From an uncultured Clostridium sp. (lineage in GTDB: Bacteria; Bacillota; Clostridia; TANB77; CAG-508), in the NCBI GenBank assembly GCA_902496295.1, contig CABVAF010000001.1:199036-263035 (forward strand): 64,000 bases of DNA, read 5' to 3'. The notes under the pieces are model-generated. The model made no database searches. It was not told the DNA's origin and saw only the letters and a list, made by a program, of their open reading frames with translations. The stretch's first letter is position 1. Each line of letters starts with the position of its first letter. A program made the position numbers and the translations under genes. Of this stretch, positions 43,424 through 53,154 are shown one piece after another.

Positions 43424-44386
43424 TTATTTTGTACTTTTCTGATTCATCAATATTACTATATCTGGAACATAATACCAAATAATACATTTTATTTTACTTT
43501 TTATATCTATATTTTTATTACATATTATATCTGTTTTATATTTCTTTTTAGCTTTCCTTAATTTTTTTATAATATCTAAATTATTTTTTTTATCTTTTTT
43601 TAAATAGTATAAGCTGTGACTAGCACTTCTTAAATAATGTATTTTTAATTCATTTTTTATATATTCGTCCTGTATCTTTTCAATAAGTATATCTAATGCT
43701 ATTAACGTCGTTAACCTTGCTTTTGAAAATTTTGTATTTAATACACTAGACTCTCTCTGGATATAATGATAAAATTTTTTATGATTATATATTACCTTAT
43801 TTATTTTATTAAATATATCATAATTATAAACTAAATCTTCCAGTATTTTTAATCTTTCATCAAATAATTTAATATTTTTTTCTTCATCATATAAGACTTC
43901 TTTTTTATAAACCTTATTCCACAAAAAACCTCTATATGAATTATCATTAAAAAGATTTTTTATTGCTTCTTCTCTATCAAATATTTTTTTCTCTAAAGTT
44001 TTTTCTTTTGTGGTATCTCCAGTATCATATCCACAAATTCCTATATCTGCGTTATTCTTTTCTATATCTTTTATCATTTCTTCATACATATTAGGTTCTA
44101 TATAATCATCTGCATCAACAAATGTAATATATTCTCCTGTTGCAATCAATAATCCCTCATTTCTAGCATGACATACTCCTTTATTCTTAGTTGATATATA
44201 CTTTACTCTTTGGTCATTTTTTTCAAGTTCTAAACATATTTCATTTGCATTGTCCGTGGAACCATCATTAATAAGTATTACTTCTATATTTTTATATGTT
44301 TGGTTTAAAATTGATTCCACACATTTTTTCAAGTATTTTTCAACATTATATATTGGAACTATAATACTAATTTTCTTTTTTTCCAT
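43424..44386 (-). CDS. Glycosyltransferase family 2 protein
   Basis: A 320-residue GT-A glycosyltransferase with the usual N-terminal domain: ISIIVPIYNVEKYLKKCVESI, the nucleotide-binding NDGSTDNANEI and the metal-binding YITFVDADDYIEPNMYEEM (DxD). A strongly basic helical C-terminus (about 230-320) may lie on the membrane. It is related to the next gene upstream, and the two may have arisen by duplication. Sugar and linkage unknown. Confidence 0.92.
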   Translation of the reverse strand: MEKKKISIIVPIYNVEKYLKKCVESILNQTYKNIEVILINDGSTDNANEICLELEKNDQRVKYISTKNKGVCHARNEGLLIATGEYITFVDADDYIEPNMYEEMIKDIEKNNADIGICGYDTGDTTKEKTLEKKIFDREEAIKNLFNDNSYRGFLWNKVYKKEVLYDEEKNIKLFDERLKILEDLVYNYDIFNKINKVIYNHKKFYHYIQRESSVLNTKFSKARLTTLIALDILIEKIQDEYIKNELKIHYLRSASHSLYYLKKDKKNNLDIIKKLRKAKKKYKTDIICNKNIDIKSKIKCIIWYYVPDIVILMNQKSTK

Positions 44387-44418
44387 TTATAACCTCATTT
44401 TTATCTTATATAGCAAAA

Positions 44419-45402
44419 TTATTCCTTTTTCTTAATATGATTTCTTACAATATCATATAATTTAAATGTTATATCATATAATACTCTGAAATATCTTATT
44501 AAAAATAACTGAACTTTTCTACTCTTAGAGATTGTTTTATCTTTTTCTAAAATAAAATAATATTTCTTAATTTCTGCCCTGATTTCTGTTTTTAATTCTA
44601 ACATGTCTTTATTTTTACTATTCAATATATTATCATATACACCTATTGAACAAAATATATAATTTCTTATCGCCGCTTCTCTTATTCCAGGATATTTTTC
44701 ATTTACAAATTCAAGCAATTCTTTTGAAGCTTTCATTGCAGTTATATTTACTTTTTTACTATTAGTTATGCTACCTTTTCTTTGTCTATAATAATACATA
44801 GGAGTTGAGTCATAAACAATTCTAGAAGCTTTATCTACTAACTTGTATGTAGTATAAATGTCTTCATTCACTTTACCTTTTGGATACCTTATATCTTTGA
44901 AAACTTCCTTTTTATATAATTTCGTATACGCTGACATTCCCATATATCCCATAGTACACATAAGTTCTATAGCTCTTTCACTATTCATTACCCTATAATA
45001 ATTATTTGCATTTCCATATTTCTTTATTGAATTGATATAAACAAAATATCTATTACAACATGAAATATCTGCATGTTCTTTTATCAGATTGTTATACAAT
45101 AGTTTATACATATTTTCGTCAATCCAATCATCACTATCCACAAAACCAATATAATTCCCAGTCGCTATCTCTATTCCTGTATTTCTAGCATCTGATAATC
45201 CTCCATTTTTTTTATGTATTACTTTTATTCGATTATCCCTTTTGGCATATTCATCACATATATCAACAGAATTATCTGTTGAGCCATCATCAACTAATAT
45301 TATCTCTAAGTTTTTGTAAGTCTGATTTATTATCGAATCCAAACATTTTTTCAAATATGATTCTACATTATAAACAGGTACTACTATACTAATTTTATCC
45401 AT
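44419..45402 (-). CDS. Glycosyltransferase family 2 protein
   Basis: A 327-residue GT-A enzyme: ISIVVPVYNVESYLKKCLDSI, VDDGSTDNSVDICDEY and YIGFVDSDDWIDENMYKLL carry the nucleotide and metal (DSD) binding residues. An amphipathic, basic C-terminal end (RNHIKKKE) suggests membrane contact. Its start overlaps the end of the pyruvyltransferase-family gene by eight bases. It resembles the GT2 encoded downstream. Confidence 0.92.
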   Translation of the reverse strand: MDKISIVVPVYNVESYLKKCLDSIINQTYKNLEIILVDDGSTDNSVDICDEYAKRDNRIKVIHKKNGGLSDARNTGIEIATGNYIGFVDSDDWIDENMYKLLYNNLIKEHADISCCNRYFVYINSIKKYGNANNYYRVMNSERAIELMCTMGYMGMSAYTKLYKKEVFKDIRYPKGKVNEDIYTTYKLVDKASRIVYDSTPMYYYRQRKGSITNSKKVNITAMKASKELLEFVNEKYPGIREAAIRNYIFCSIGVYDNILNSKNKDMLELKTEIRAEIKKYYFILEKDKTISKSRKVQLFLIRYFRVLYDITFKLYDIVRNHIKKKE

Positions 45403-46483
45403 TTTTTTCTCCTAGACATCTTTCTAAAAAATCTATAGACTTGTTTTTAAGTTCTTTTATTATATCATTTGTTCTTAAAAAATCTACTTTATTTGTTAAT
45501 AAGTTATTGTTAACTACTAATCTGTCAGATAAATTAATTTCTGTTAATAAATCTATCATCCTTGAGTTTTCTGTACCACTTTTCTTAAACTGATGAACTG
45601 GTTTATTATATATAATAGAAAATGATAATCCATGAAATGAATTCGTTACCACCTCTTGTGCGTTTTTTACCAAGTTTACAAAGTCATAAGGTGTAGCATT
45701 ATAGAAATACTTATCCACATCTAAAAATTTATCTTCAAAATTAGTATTAATTGAATATATCTTGCAATTCCTATCATTGGCTAATTTTCTGGCATACTCA
45801 TATAAATCTTTTTGTTGCTTAAAACCATATGCCAATATATATTTATCACTTTCTAAGTTAAGTTTACTTTTTTGAGCTATTTTATTCCAATCTTTAATAT
45901 CTAATAAGTAAACTGGGTCTAATACCCTTTCCACATTTTTAATACCAATTTCTTCCAGAAGTCTTATTGCTGTTTGCTCTCTTACAGAAATAAAGTCAAA
46001 ATCTTTTAGATTTTCTCTAAATCTATCCTTTTGCTCCTCTGGTATTTCATCCATAGATATACTTGCTGCATAAGACATCTTTTCTCTATTTTTAGGGGTA
46101 AACCTTAAGAAAAATGCATCATCTTTTCCGTTTTCAATATTGCAATTCCAAATTTGGTCACTTCCTGTAATATATACATCAAAATCAGGTGTATTTTCTT
46201 TTAGTTCATCATATGTATAATATCTTTTTTCTGTTAAATAAACTTCCTCTCTTAAAAAGTTTCCGAATACTTGATTACTTTTTTTAAAATCATGATGCCT
46301 TAAAACAGGTCTTATTATTCTTTTCAATATGTTCTTATTATAACTTTTTCTAATATATTGTGGTGTATAATCTATTACTTCTGCTTCATATTTGCAATTT
46401 CTCAAGTATTTTTGTAAAGCATATGTTTGCAAAACTGCTCCATAATTGAAAGCTCTATGACATGTAATAACTCCTATTCTCAT
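45395..46483 (-). CDS. Polysaccharide pyruvyl transferase family protein
   Basis: A 362-residue paralogue of the protein at 41144-42244: RIGVITCHRAFNYGAVLQTYAL, VYITGSDQIWNCNI, RVLDPVYLLD and VTNSFHGLSFSIIYNKPVHQF. The ATG overlaps the stop of the FrhB-like gene upstream by four bases, so the two are translationally coupled. This coupling supports a joint role on the same substrate. Confidence 0.92.
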   Translation of the reverse strand: MRIGVITCHRAFNYGAVLQTYALQKYLRNCKYEAEVIDYTPQYIRKSYNKNILKRIIRPVLRHHDFKKSNQVFGNFLREEVYLTEKRYYTYDELKENTPDFDVYITGSDQIWNCNIENGKDDAFFLRFTPKNREKMSYAASISMDEIPEEQKDRFRENLKDFDFISVREQTAIRLLEEIGIKNVERVLDPVYLLDIKDWNKIAQKSKLNLESDKYILAYGFKQQKDLYEYARKLANDRNCKIYSINTNFEDKFLDVDKYFYNATPYDFVNLVKNAQEVVTNSFHGLSFSIIYNKPVHQFKKSGTENSRMIDLLTEINLSDRLVVNNNLLTNKVDFLRTNDIIKELKNKSIDFLERCLGEKNG

Positions 46484-47685
46484 TTTGTAACTCCTTCTCG
46501 TTTTATTATGTTTTTAAACTTTTCTTTTATTTCATTTTTAATATTTGCCATAACAATGAACTCCAATCGGCTTTTCCTTCTAATGTATTTTCTAATTGTT
46601 TTAATAAAATCATTACTTTTATTAAGTTCTTCAAAAAAAGATTTGCTATTCTGGGACATTTCAGATGGTTTAGACAAATTTCTATTATTTTTAATTATTT
46701 TTTGCATATTTTTTTCATCTATTTTTTCTGCTATTTTTAATGATTTAAAAATTTCTTTGCCCTTTTCATTATTTGCAAAACATAAAGATATTCCAGCATT
46801 TGCATCTAACTTTTTATCTATTTCATCGATCCCCCAAAAATCACCGATAGTAATATCAGACACTCTTGTAGTTTTAGCAAATGGACAATTCGTGCAGCTT
46901 TCTCTATAAAATAAATCTTTCAAAAATCCTAACATATACCAATTTTTAAATGAATATTCTTCTATGCATTTAGAATTTTCTAATTCGATTTTTACACAAT
47001 AAGAATCTATTTTATTTCCTATTTTCTTTTTATTTCTAAAAGTTATCTTTTTTACTTTGCTATGATATTTGTTTTCTAATGAATTTACATACATATTAAA
47101 CACTTTTTGACTTGGTACTCCATGACATAAAATATCAATGGTATAAAGATTTTTTTCGTTTTGGTTATTTATAAAATTCTTAAGTCCTGCCACTTGACAT
47201 GGAGTTCCACTAAAAATAATTAAAGTATCGTCTTCTAGTTCTTTTTTTATATCGCTATATATTTTTTGCATGTTACTTTGCACATATTTAGATTTTTGTA
47301 ATTTATTTATTTGTTTAATATCTGTTATTCCTATGTGTTTAACTTTCAAATTATCATTCATGATAGCTCCATAAATCTTATATTTTTTTGGTTTTACATT
47401 TGATAAAATATTTTTTACTATTTCCACAAATGCACCACCAGAGGAACTTGTTTTAATAATTTCAGTTTGCCTAGATGTTAATTTATAAATTTCAAATTTT
47501 TCTGCTTGTTTTAATTTTTCATTATTTATCATTGGACACACACTTATGCAACGACCACAGTTGATACAATTTTGCTTATTTATCTTAGGATATATAAACC
47601 CCTTTTCATCTTCTACCATCTTTATACATTTTTTAGGGCAAATTTGCTCACAAGCACTACATCCACAACACTTATTTTTTTCCAA
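46480..47685 (-). CDS. FrhB-like ferredoxin-domain protein of the polysaccharide locus
   Basis: A 401-residue paralogue of the protein at 37195-38370. The N-terminus has CCGCSACEQICPKKCIKM and CINCGRCISVCP (two 4Fe-4S sites), and the FrhB C-terminal domain includes FSGTPCQVAGL, DILCHGVPSQKVF and SDITIGDFWGI. It probably carries electrons, perhaps to reduce or modify a sugar; a reaction is not established for this group. Start is TTG 47685 after AGGAG. Confidence 0.88.
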   Translation of the reverse strand: MEKNKCCGCSACEQICPKKCIKMVEDEKGFIYPKINKQNCINCGRCISVCPMINNEKLKQAEKFEIYKLTSRQTEIIKTSSSGGAFVEIVKNILSNVKPKKYKIYGAIMNDNLKVKHIGITDIKQINKLQKSKYVQSNMQKIYSDIKKELEDDTLIIFSGTPCQVAGLKNFINNQNEKNLYTIDILCHGVPSQKVFNMYVNSLENKYHSKVKKITFRNKKKIGNKIDSYCVKIELENSKCIEEYSFKNWYMLGFLKDLFYRESCTNCPFAKTTRVSDITIGDFWGIDEIDKKLDANAGISLCFANNEKGKEIFKSLKIAEKIDEKNMQKIIKNNRNLSKPSEMSQNSKSFFEELNKSNDFIKTIRKYIRRKSRLEFIVMANIKNEIKEKFKNIIKREGVTK

Positions 47686-47697
47686 TTATACAATCTC

Positions 47698-48765
47698 CTA
47701 TCTATCAAAAATTGTTCTATAAGGTAATACTTTATTTCCATTTTTCATTCCTACACTATATATAAAATTAACTCCAAATGCTATATAATATCCCAAATAT
47801 AATAATCTTCTTATATCTTTCCTTTTCTCTTTACTCAACAGCAATGGTATCGTCAAAATTTGTACATGATAAAAATTCACAAAAATTCTTGAAGCCAAAG
47901 GAAAAGTTCCTAATAGTAACGAACATATTAAAGCAATAACATGTATATTAGTTAATATATTTAATTCGTCATCAAACTCTTTATTTCTTTTATCTTTTTG
48001 TTTATAATAATAACATAGTATTAAAGTAGAAAGATTGATAAGTGGAGAAATCATACTATTCTCTGACACGCTATATCTACCTGTTATATAATTTTCATAT
48101 TTTGTTCCTACTGTAAACTTGACTATCAAGTTATAAATTAAAGGCTGCGCTATAATAACTACTATTGCTATGATGATTAACAATTTTGGCTTTATTTTAA
48201 AATATGATACAAAATAAACTGGGATAAATATAAGTGCTATTTTATGTATAAAAGACGCTAAAATAATGATAACCATATATTTCATCATTTTTCTTTCTTT
48301 TATATATCTAATACAATATATAAAGATTGCAATTACAATAGATTGCCTCATAACGTTCATTGCATAAAAGAAAAAACAAGAAGCGAATAAGATATAAAAG
48401 CTTAACGTAATATCTTTAGAACTTTTCATTATTGCTTTATATATAAATATACAAAAAATAGCTGCAGTAAGTATAAATATTCCTGCATAGTCTTTAGTAA
48501 ATAACAATACTAACTTATTTAATAAAACATATCCAAACTCCACATTGCTATATTCTCCAGTTATTTTAACTGTTTCAAATATAGGTGCATATGTATAAAA
48601 ATAATCTCGTCCAACATCATATCTTAATCCCATTATTAGAAAAGGAATTAAAAATATCATTATTTTGCAGCCAAGTTCTAATCCTCTTTTTCCAAACTTT
48701 TTTGCTTTTTTTATTCCTATCGTCATTATAACAGTAGATATTATCATGAAAACATATACAATCAT
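47698..48765 (-). CDS. EpsG/Wzy-like polysaccharide polymerase
   Basis: A 355-residue membrane protein with about ten hydrophobic segments. The N-terminal part with GLRYDVGRDYFYTYAPIF and VEFGYVLLNKLV is typical of the EpsG family, as is FYAMNVMRQSIVIAIF in the middle. It is the only polymerase candidate in the locus and should join flipped repeat units outside the membrane. ATG 48765 has AGGAG upstream. Confidence 0.88.
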   Translation of the reverse strand: MIVYVFMIISTVIMTIGIKKAKKFGKRGLELGCKIMIFLIPFLIMGLRYDVGRDYFYTYAPIFETVKITGEYSNVEFGYVLLNKLVLLFTKDYAGIFILTAAIFCIFIYKAIMKSSKDITLSFYILFASCFFFYAMNVMRQSIVIAIFIYCIRYIKERKMMKYMVIIILASFIHKIALIFIPVYFVSYFKIKPKLLIIIAIVVIIAQPLIYNLIVKFTVGTKYENYITGRYSVSENSMISPLINLSTLILCYYYKQKDKRNKEFDDELNILTNIHVIALICSLLLGTFPLASRIFVNFYHVQILTIPLLLSKEKRKDIRRLLYLGYYIAFGVNFIYSVGMKNGNKVLPYRTIFDR

Positions 48766-48795
48766 AAATTTCTCCTATTTCTTCTATTGTTCGAG

Positions 48796-50013
48796 CTATT
48801 CATTAATGATTTTTAAGAAATTAAAATAATAATTATCTAAATTCAATTTCTTAACATTTTCTTTGCTTATTTCAGACATTTTTCCTCTTTTATCTTTATC
48901 ACTTAATACATCTATAATAGCATTTTTTAGATTATAAATCATATTTTCATTTCTTTTCAATATAATAGCACATCCATTTTTTGCATACTCTGGTATTCCT
49001 CCGGAATTAGTCGTTATTATTGGTAACCCCGCAGCCATTGATTCTATTATTGTTAACGGTGCAGGGTCATCCCATATAGATGGTAAAACAGCTATATCTG
49101 CAATAGCATATAATTTATAAATTTCCTTATATTCTACATAACCAGTAAAAATTATATTTTTATTTATTTTTTTAACAAGTTCTTCTATTTCCATTTCATA
49201 TTTAGTTTTAACACTTATCTTATTTAATGCTGCTCCAACAACTAATAGCTTTAAATTTTCAATTTGAACATTTGATAAAGCTTCTAATAATTCCTTTATT
49301 CCCTTTTCTGGAACAAGGCGTCCTGTAAATAATAATATCTTATCCCCATTCTTTATATTGTATTTTTTCTTTATTTCTTGTTTTTCTACTTCATTTATTT
49401 TCTTTGAAAATTTTTCTGTATCTATTCCATTTCTTAATACAACACATCTGTCCTCATCAATTTCTAATTTTTTTTCTAAGCTATTTTTTATAAAATTGCT
49501 TACACATATAATTTTCGTAGTATTTTTGATAATGCATTCGCATCCATATGTTCCTACAAATTCATTATGGCAATGATAATAATATTTATTTTGGTATTTT
49601 TGATAATTTTTTCTCCATTTTAATGCTAAATATTGGGTTGGATGATTTTCAAGTAATACCTTATCATAATTATTTTTTTTTAAATTTTGACTAATTTTAT
49701 TTAAAAAGTATAAGCGCTGAAATATAAATCTATAACTTTGACTATTTGATTTTTTTAAAATATTTTTGGCTATTGAGAAAACAATTTTGTCAATTTTTTT
49801 TACAATTTTAGGTGGTTTTATAAATATAAAATTAGTCTTTTGATATTCCTTAGATTCCTCTTTTGCTTTTTCATCATATATACTAAAAATATTAAATTCT
49901 ATATCTGCTTTTTTTTCATTTTCTAATAATAAATTCATTAACAAAGTTTCAACAGCTCCTCCTTTAGAAGCCGGAACTGGTAAAAATCCAGATGTTATTA
50001 CTGCTAATTTCAT
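48796..50013 (-). CDS. Glycosyltransferase family 4 protein
   Basis: A 405-residue GT-B glycosyltransferase. It begins LAVITSGFLPVPASKGGAVETLL, a GT4-type acceptor loop. The donor domain has LLFTGRLVPEKGIKELLEAL and PSIWDDPAPLTIIESMAAGLPIITT, with the E-x7-E motif altered to suit. It is one of three GT4 genes in the locus; sugar not predictable. Confidence 0.92.
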   Translation of the reverse strand: MKLAVITSGFLPVPASKGGAVETLLMNLLLENEKKADIEFNIFSIYDEKAKEESKEYQKTNFIFIKPPKIVKKIDKIVFSIAKNILKKSNSQSYRFIFQRLYFLNKISQNLKKNNYDKVLLENHPTQYLALKWRKNYQKYQNKYYYHCHNEFVGTYGCECIIKNTTKIICVSNFIKNSLEKKLEIDEDRCVVLRNGIDTEKFSKKINEVEKQEIKKKYNIKNGDKILLFTGRLVPEKGIKELLEALSNVQIENLKLLVVGAALNKISVKTKYEMEIEELVKKINKNIIFTGYVEYKEIYKLYAIADIAVLPSIWDDPAPLTIIESMAAGLPIITTNSGGIPEYAKNGCAIILKRNENMIYNLKNAIIDVLSDKDKRGKMSEISKENVKKLNLDNYYFNFLKIINE

Positions 50014-50029
50014 TTTTTATCCTCTTTTT

Positions 50030-51172
50030 TTAACTAATTAATAATTCGTTGAATAGTTGCAAATTTTGTTGTACAACTTTTTGTATATCAAAATTACACC
50101 TTCTAATTTTGTTTTCTTCTATAATTCTTTCTTTTAAATTGTTATTTTCATATAATTCATTAATATTTTCATATAACATTTTATAATTATCTATTTCTGT
50201 TAAAAGTCCATTTTTTCCGTTTTCTATAATATTACTAATTCCGCCAACATTTGTTGCAACAATTGGTTTATCGCATGCCATGTATTCTATTAAAACCAAT
50301 CCAAAACCTTCCCATTTAGATGGAAGAACTGCAATATCAAATGCAGGGATATATTTCTCAACATTAGTGACCCAACCAGTAATGATAATCTTATCTAGTA
50401 ATCCCGCTTGTTTTGCATATTGTTTCACCTCTTCTTCCAATTCACCTGAACCAACATACATTAAAGTTGTATTACTATGTTCTTTATTTAATAATTCAAA
50501 AGCTTTTATCATTGTCATAGGGTCTTTTTGTTCTGATAGCCTTCCAACTACACCTATTATTATTTCATCTTCTTTTATTTTATATTTTTTTCTAATTTCT
50601 TCTCTATCTTTATCATTATTATTAAACTTTATAAAATCGATACCATTTTCAATAATACACATTTTCTTTGCAGGTGCTATTTTATATTGAATAGCTGAAT
50701 CATATTCTGCTTTTGATATATTAATAATTTTTGTAGATTTAAAAGCTAATATTTTTTCTATAATAGCATAAACCTTTTTCTTTTTATCACTTATTTGTGC
50801 ATTAAAATACCAACCATGTGCATTGTATATTGACTTTATTTTTGTATTGAATAAAAGGGCAATTCTTCCTACTGCTCCGGCCATACTACTATGCATATAT
50901 ACTATATCTGGTTTTATTTTTTTTAATATTTTTCTTAATTTAATTACTGATTTAAATACGGATTTTATCTTTACATCTCGTGTCATCGGTAAATAATACA
51001 CCTCTGATATAAATGGCTTAAACCTATCTATATACTCTCTATATTCCTCTGAAATAACCAATATGTTATTGAACTTCGTATGGTCTATATTCTTTAAAAG
51101 CATGTACAAGTATTCAATTACCCCTCCATATGTTGGTTGAGATATATAAACTATAGTTTTCTTTTGCTGCAT
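50030..51172 (-). CDS. Glycosyltransferase family 4 protein
   Basis: A 380-residue GT-B enzyme: VYISQPTYGGVIEYLYMLL at the N-terminus, IGVVGRLSEQKDPMTMIKAF and PSKWEGFGLVLIEYMACDKPIVAT in the donor domain. It lies directly after the initiating sugar-phosphate transferase, so it may add the second sugar. ATG 51172 has GAGGGAG upstream. Confidence 0.93.
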   Translation of the reverse strand: MQQKKTIVYISQPTYGGVIEYLYMLLKNIDHTKFNNILVISEEYREYIDRFKPFISEVYYLPMTRDVKIKSVFKSVIKLRKILKKIKPDIVYMHSSMAGAVGRIALLFNTKIKSIYNAHGWYFNAQISDKKKKVYAIIEKILAFKSTKIINISKAEYDSAIQYKIAPAKKMCIIENGIDFIKFNNNDKDREEIRKKYKIKEDEIIIGVVGRLSEQKDPMTMIKAFELLNKEHSNTTLMYVGSGELEEEVKQYAKQAGLLDKIIITGWVTNVEKYIPAFDIAVLPSKWEGFGLVLIEYMACDKPIVATNVGGISNIIENGKNGLLTEIDNYKMLYENINELYENNNLKERIIEENKIRRCNFDIQKVVQQNLQLFNELLIS

Positions 51173-51173
51173 A

Positions 51174-51869
51174 TTAAATAGCTCCCTCTTTTTTTATAAC
51201 TGACAAAATTGTTTTAAAGAATATTTTTACATCTAATTTAAAAGAAATATTGTCTATGTAATAAAGTTCCATCTCCATCCTTTGCTCATAAGTAGTTGTA
51301 CTTCTTCCATTTGCCGCCCAATACCCAGTAAGCCCTGGTGTTATACTTGAAAATTTTTCTTTATTTGTACCATATTTTTCCAATTCTTCTGTTACAACGG
51401 GTCTTGGTCCTATAATAGATAAATCTCCTTTTAGAATATTTAGTAACTGTGGCAATTCATCTAAACTAGTTTTTCTTAAAAATTTTCCTATTTTAGTTAT
51501 TCTTGGGTCATTTTCTAGTTTAAAATTTGCTCTAAATTCTTCCATTTGTTCTGGTGTAAATTGTTTTATTAAGTCTTCCGCATTTTCAACCATTGTTCTG
51601 AATTTATATATGTACATTTCTTTTTCATTTTTGCCAATACGCTTGTGCTTAAAGAAAACTGTTCCTTTGCTTCCTGTTTTTATTAATATTGCAATTAATA
51701 AAAATACTGGAGACAAAACAACTAAACCTATAGTAGATAATAAAATATCTAATATTCTTTTAATGTATCTGCTATATATATTTTTTGTTTTCAAAATTTC
51801 TTTTGTCTCTTTTTTAGTTAATTCTAATGTATCTGAATAATATGCAAATTCTTCTCTATTTGCATTCAT
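51174..51869 (-). CDS. Undecaprenyl-phosphate sugar phosphotransferase
   Basis: A 231-residue initiating phosphoglycosyltransferase of the short WbaP/PglC type. After a short polar N-terminus there is one membrane segment (about 42-64), then the catalytic domain with KTGSKGTVFFKHKRIGKNEKEMYIYKFRTM split over 70-105, DELPQLLNILKGDLSIIGPRPV and TPGLTGYWAANGRS. It transfers the first sugar phosphate to undecaprenyl phosphate and starts the repeat unit. Confidence 0.95.
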   Translation of the reverse strand: MNANREEFAYYSDTLELTKKETKEILKTKNIYSRYIKRILDILLSTIGLVVLSPVFLLIAILIKTGSKGTVFFKHKRIGKNEKEMYIYKFRTMVENAEDLIKQFTPEQMEEFRANFKLENDPRITKIGKFLRKTSLDELPQLLNILKGDLSIIGPRPVVTEELEKYGTNKEKFSSITPGLTGYWAANGRSTTTYEQRMEMELYYIDNISFKLDVKIFFKTILSVIKKEGAI

Positions 51870-51896
51870 TTCCTAGCCCCCTATTTTTAATTTATC

Positions 51897-52919
51897 TTAA
51901 TAATTACCATACCCAGTCTTTTCTACTATGTCATTACTAATTTCCTGTACAGTTTCAGATGGAGTATAATCATCTTCTCCAAATATTTCTTCGTGTAATT
52001 GTTTGACATTTGACTCTAAAGTAACTGGAACCCCATACCATCTATCCAAAGTAATTCCTTTAGTTTCATATGGCCAACCAATACTTTCTGTCATCTTATA
52101 TGATAACATAGTTGGTGCTAAAGATATTACTTCATTTGGTTCTATATTTGTATATACTTCTGGTAAAATTTTATCTGCAAAATCATTTATTTCTCCAATA
52201 CTTTTATCTTTTAATTTTTTAAACATTGCTTCTATTACAGTTCTCATTCTTTCAGTTCTTCTGTAATCTCCACCTTCTGTATATCTTACTCTAGAATATC
52301 CCACAGCTTGAACCCCATTTAGAGTTTGCATTCCTGCTTTTTCAATATATTCTGCTTCAAGTCCAGTATGTCTCGCTGTATCTTTTATTGCTGAATTTAC
52401 AGCAGATATCTCATCTTCTTCTATTCTTATATCTACACCGCCTAATGCATCTACAGCATCTGCAACTGCATCAAAATTAACTGTGACAAACTCTTTAATG
52501 TTTAAGTCTAAATTTTTATTTAATGTTTTAAGTGCAAGTTCTGGTCCTCCATAAGAATATGCATGTGTAATCTTATCTAATCCATATCCTTCAATATCTA
52601 AATATGTATCTCTATATACTGAAACTAAATTAATTTCTTTTGTATCATTATTTATACTTGCTATAATAATACAATCGCTCCTATTTCCTGGTCCTAAGTC
52701 GCTATCTCTACTATCTACTCCAAATAATGCTATATTTCTATATCCTGTTAAATTTTCTTCAACTTGCGTTTCTACGCCTAAATTATTTTCATCTATATCC
52801 ACTTGTTGCATTTTGCTTAACTTACTATTTAAATAAAAATACCCACTCAAAATAGCTGTAACTATAATAATTACAACTGCTAGAAGTATTATGCCTAATA
52901 TTTTCAAAGCTTTTTTCAT
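51897..52919 (-). CDS. LCP (LytR-CpsA-Psr) family transferase
   Basis: A 340-residue membrane-anchored protein with one N-terminal helix (about 7-30) and an extracellular LCP domain. Characteristic segments are NIALFGVDSRD, YRDTYLDIEGYG, DKITHAYSYGG, FVTVNFDAVADAVDALGGVDI and GYSRVRYTEGGDYRRTERM. LCP enzymes attach polymers from undecaprenyl pyrophosphate to peptidoglycan. First gene of the operon, with a clear promoter. Confidence 0.95.
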   Translation of the reverse strand: MKKALKILGIILLAVVIIIVTAILSGYFYLNSKLSKMQQVDIDENNLGVETQVEENLTGYRNIALFGVDSRDSDLGPGNRSDCIIIASINNDTKEINLVSVYRDTYLDIEGYGLDKITHAYSYGGPELALKTLNKNLDLNIKEFVTVNFDAVADAVDALGGVDIRIEEDEISAVNSAIKDTARHTGLEAEYIEKAGMQTLNGVQAVGYSRVRYTEGGDYRRTERMRTVIEAMFKKLKDKSIGEINDFADKILPEVYTNIEPNEVISLAPTMLSYKMTESIGWPYETKGITLDRWYGVPVTLESNVKQLHEEIFGEDDYTPSETVQEISNDIVEKTGYGNY

Positions 52920-52956
52920 AATCTGCCCCCAAATTTTCCGTTAATATACATAGTTT

Positions 52957-52985
52957 ATTATACTATTTACTCCAAATTTTTACAA
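52957..52985 (-). promoter_or_regulatory. Promoter of the polysaccharide operon
   Basis: On the minus strand TTGTAA (52980-52985), 17 bases, TATAAT (52957-52962), about 38 bases before the LCP start codon. No other promoter of this quality was seen in the tightly packed genes that follow. Confidence 0.7.
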
Positions 52986-53060
52986 CCTTTTTTCGATTTT
53001 TTCTACGTTTTTTTGCGTATAAATCACTACATTTTATCTTCCTTAGTATTTATTAGTTTT

Positions 53061-53079
53061 AATTAGCGGCTCGTTAATT
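53061..53079. promoter_or_regulatory. Near-palindrome upstream of the polysaccharide promoter
   Basis: AATTAGCG and CGTTAATT flank a 3-base centre with one mismatch. It lies about 75 bases upstream of the -35, where an activator could bind. It is one of the few G/C-containing stretches of this gap. Confidence 0.3.
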
Positions 53080-53109
53080 GTTACAACTACTACATAACAT
53101 TTTAAGCAT

Positions 53110-53154
53110 AAAAAAAAGGTTATAGAACAATTAATTTCATTCTATAACCTTTTT
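53110..53154 (-). terminator. Terminator of the sortase gene
   Basis: AAGGTTATAGA and TCTATAACCTT form an 11-bp perfect stem, followed on the minus strand by TTTTTT. The stem overlaps the last codons of the sortase gene. Confidence 0.8.

Noticed and set aside
43424..45402. The two GT2 genes as a duplication with one copy broken
   Set aside because: Both frames are full length with intact DGSTDN and DxD motifs.
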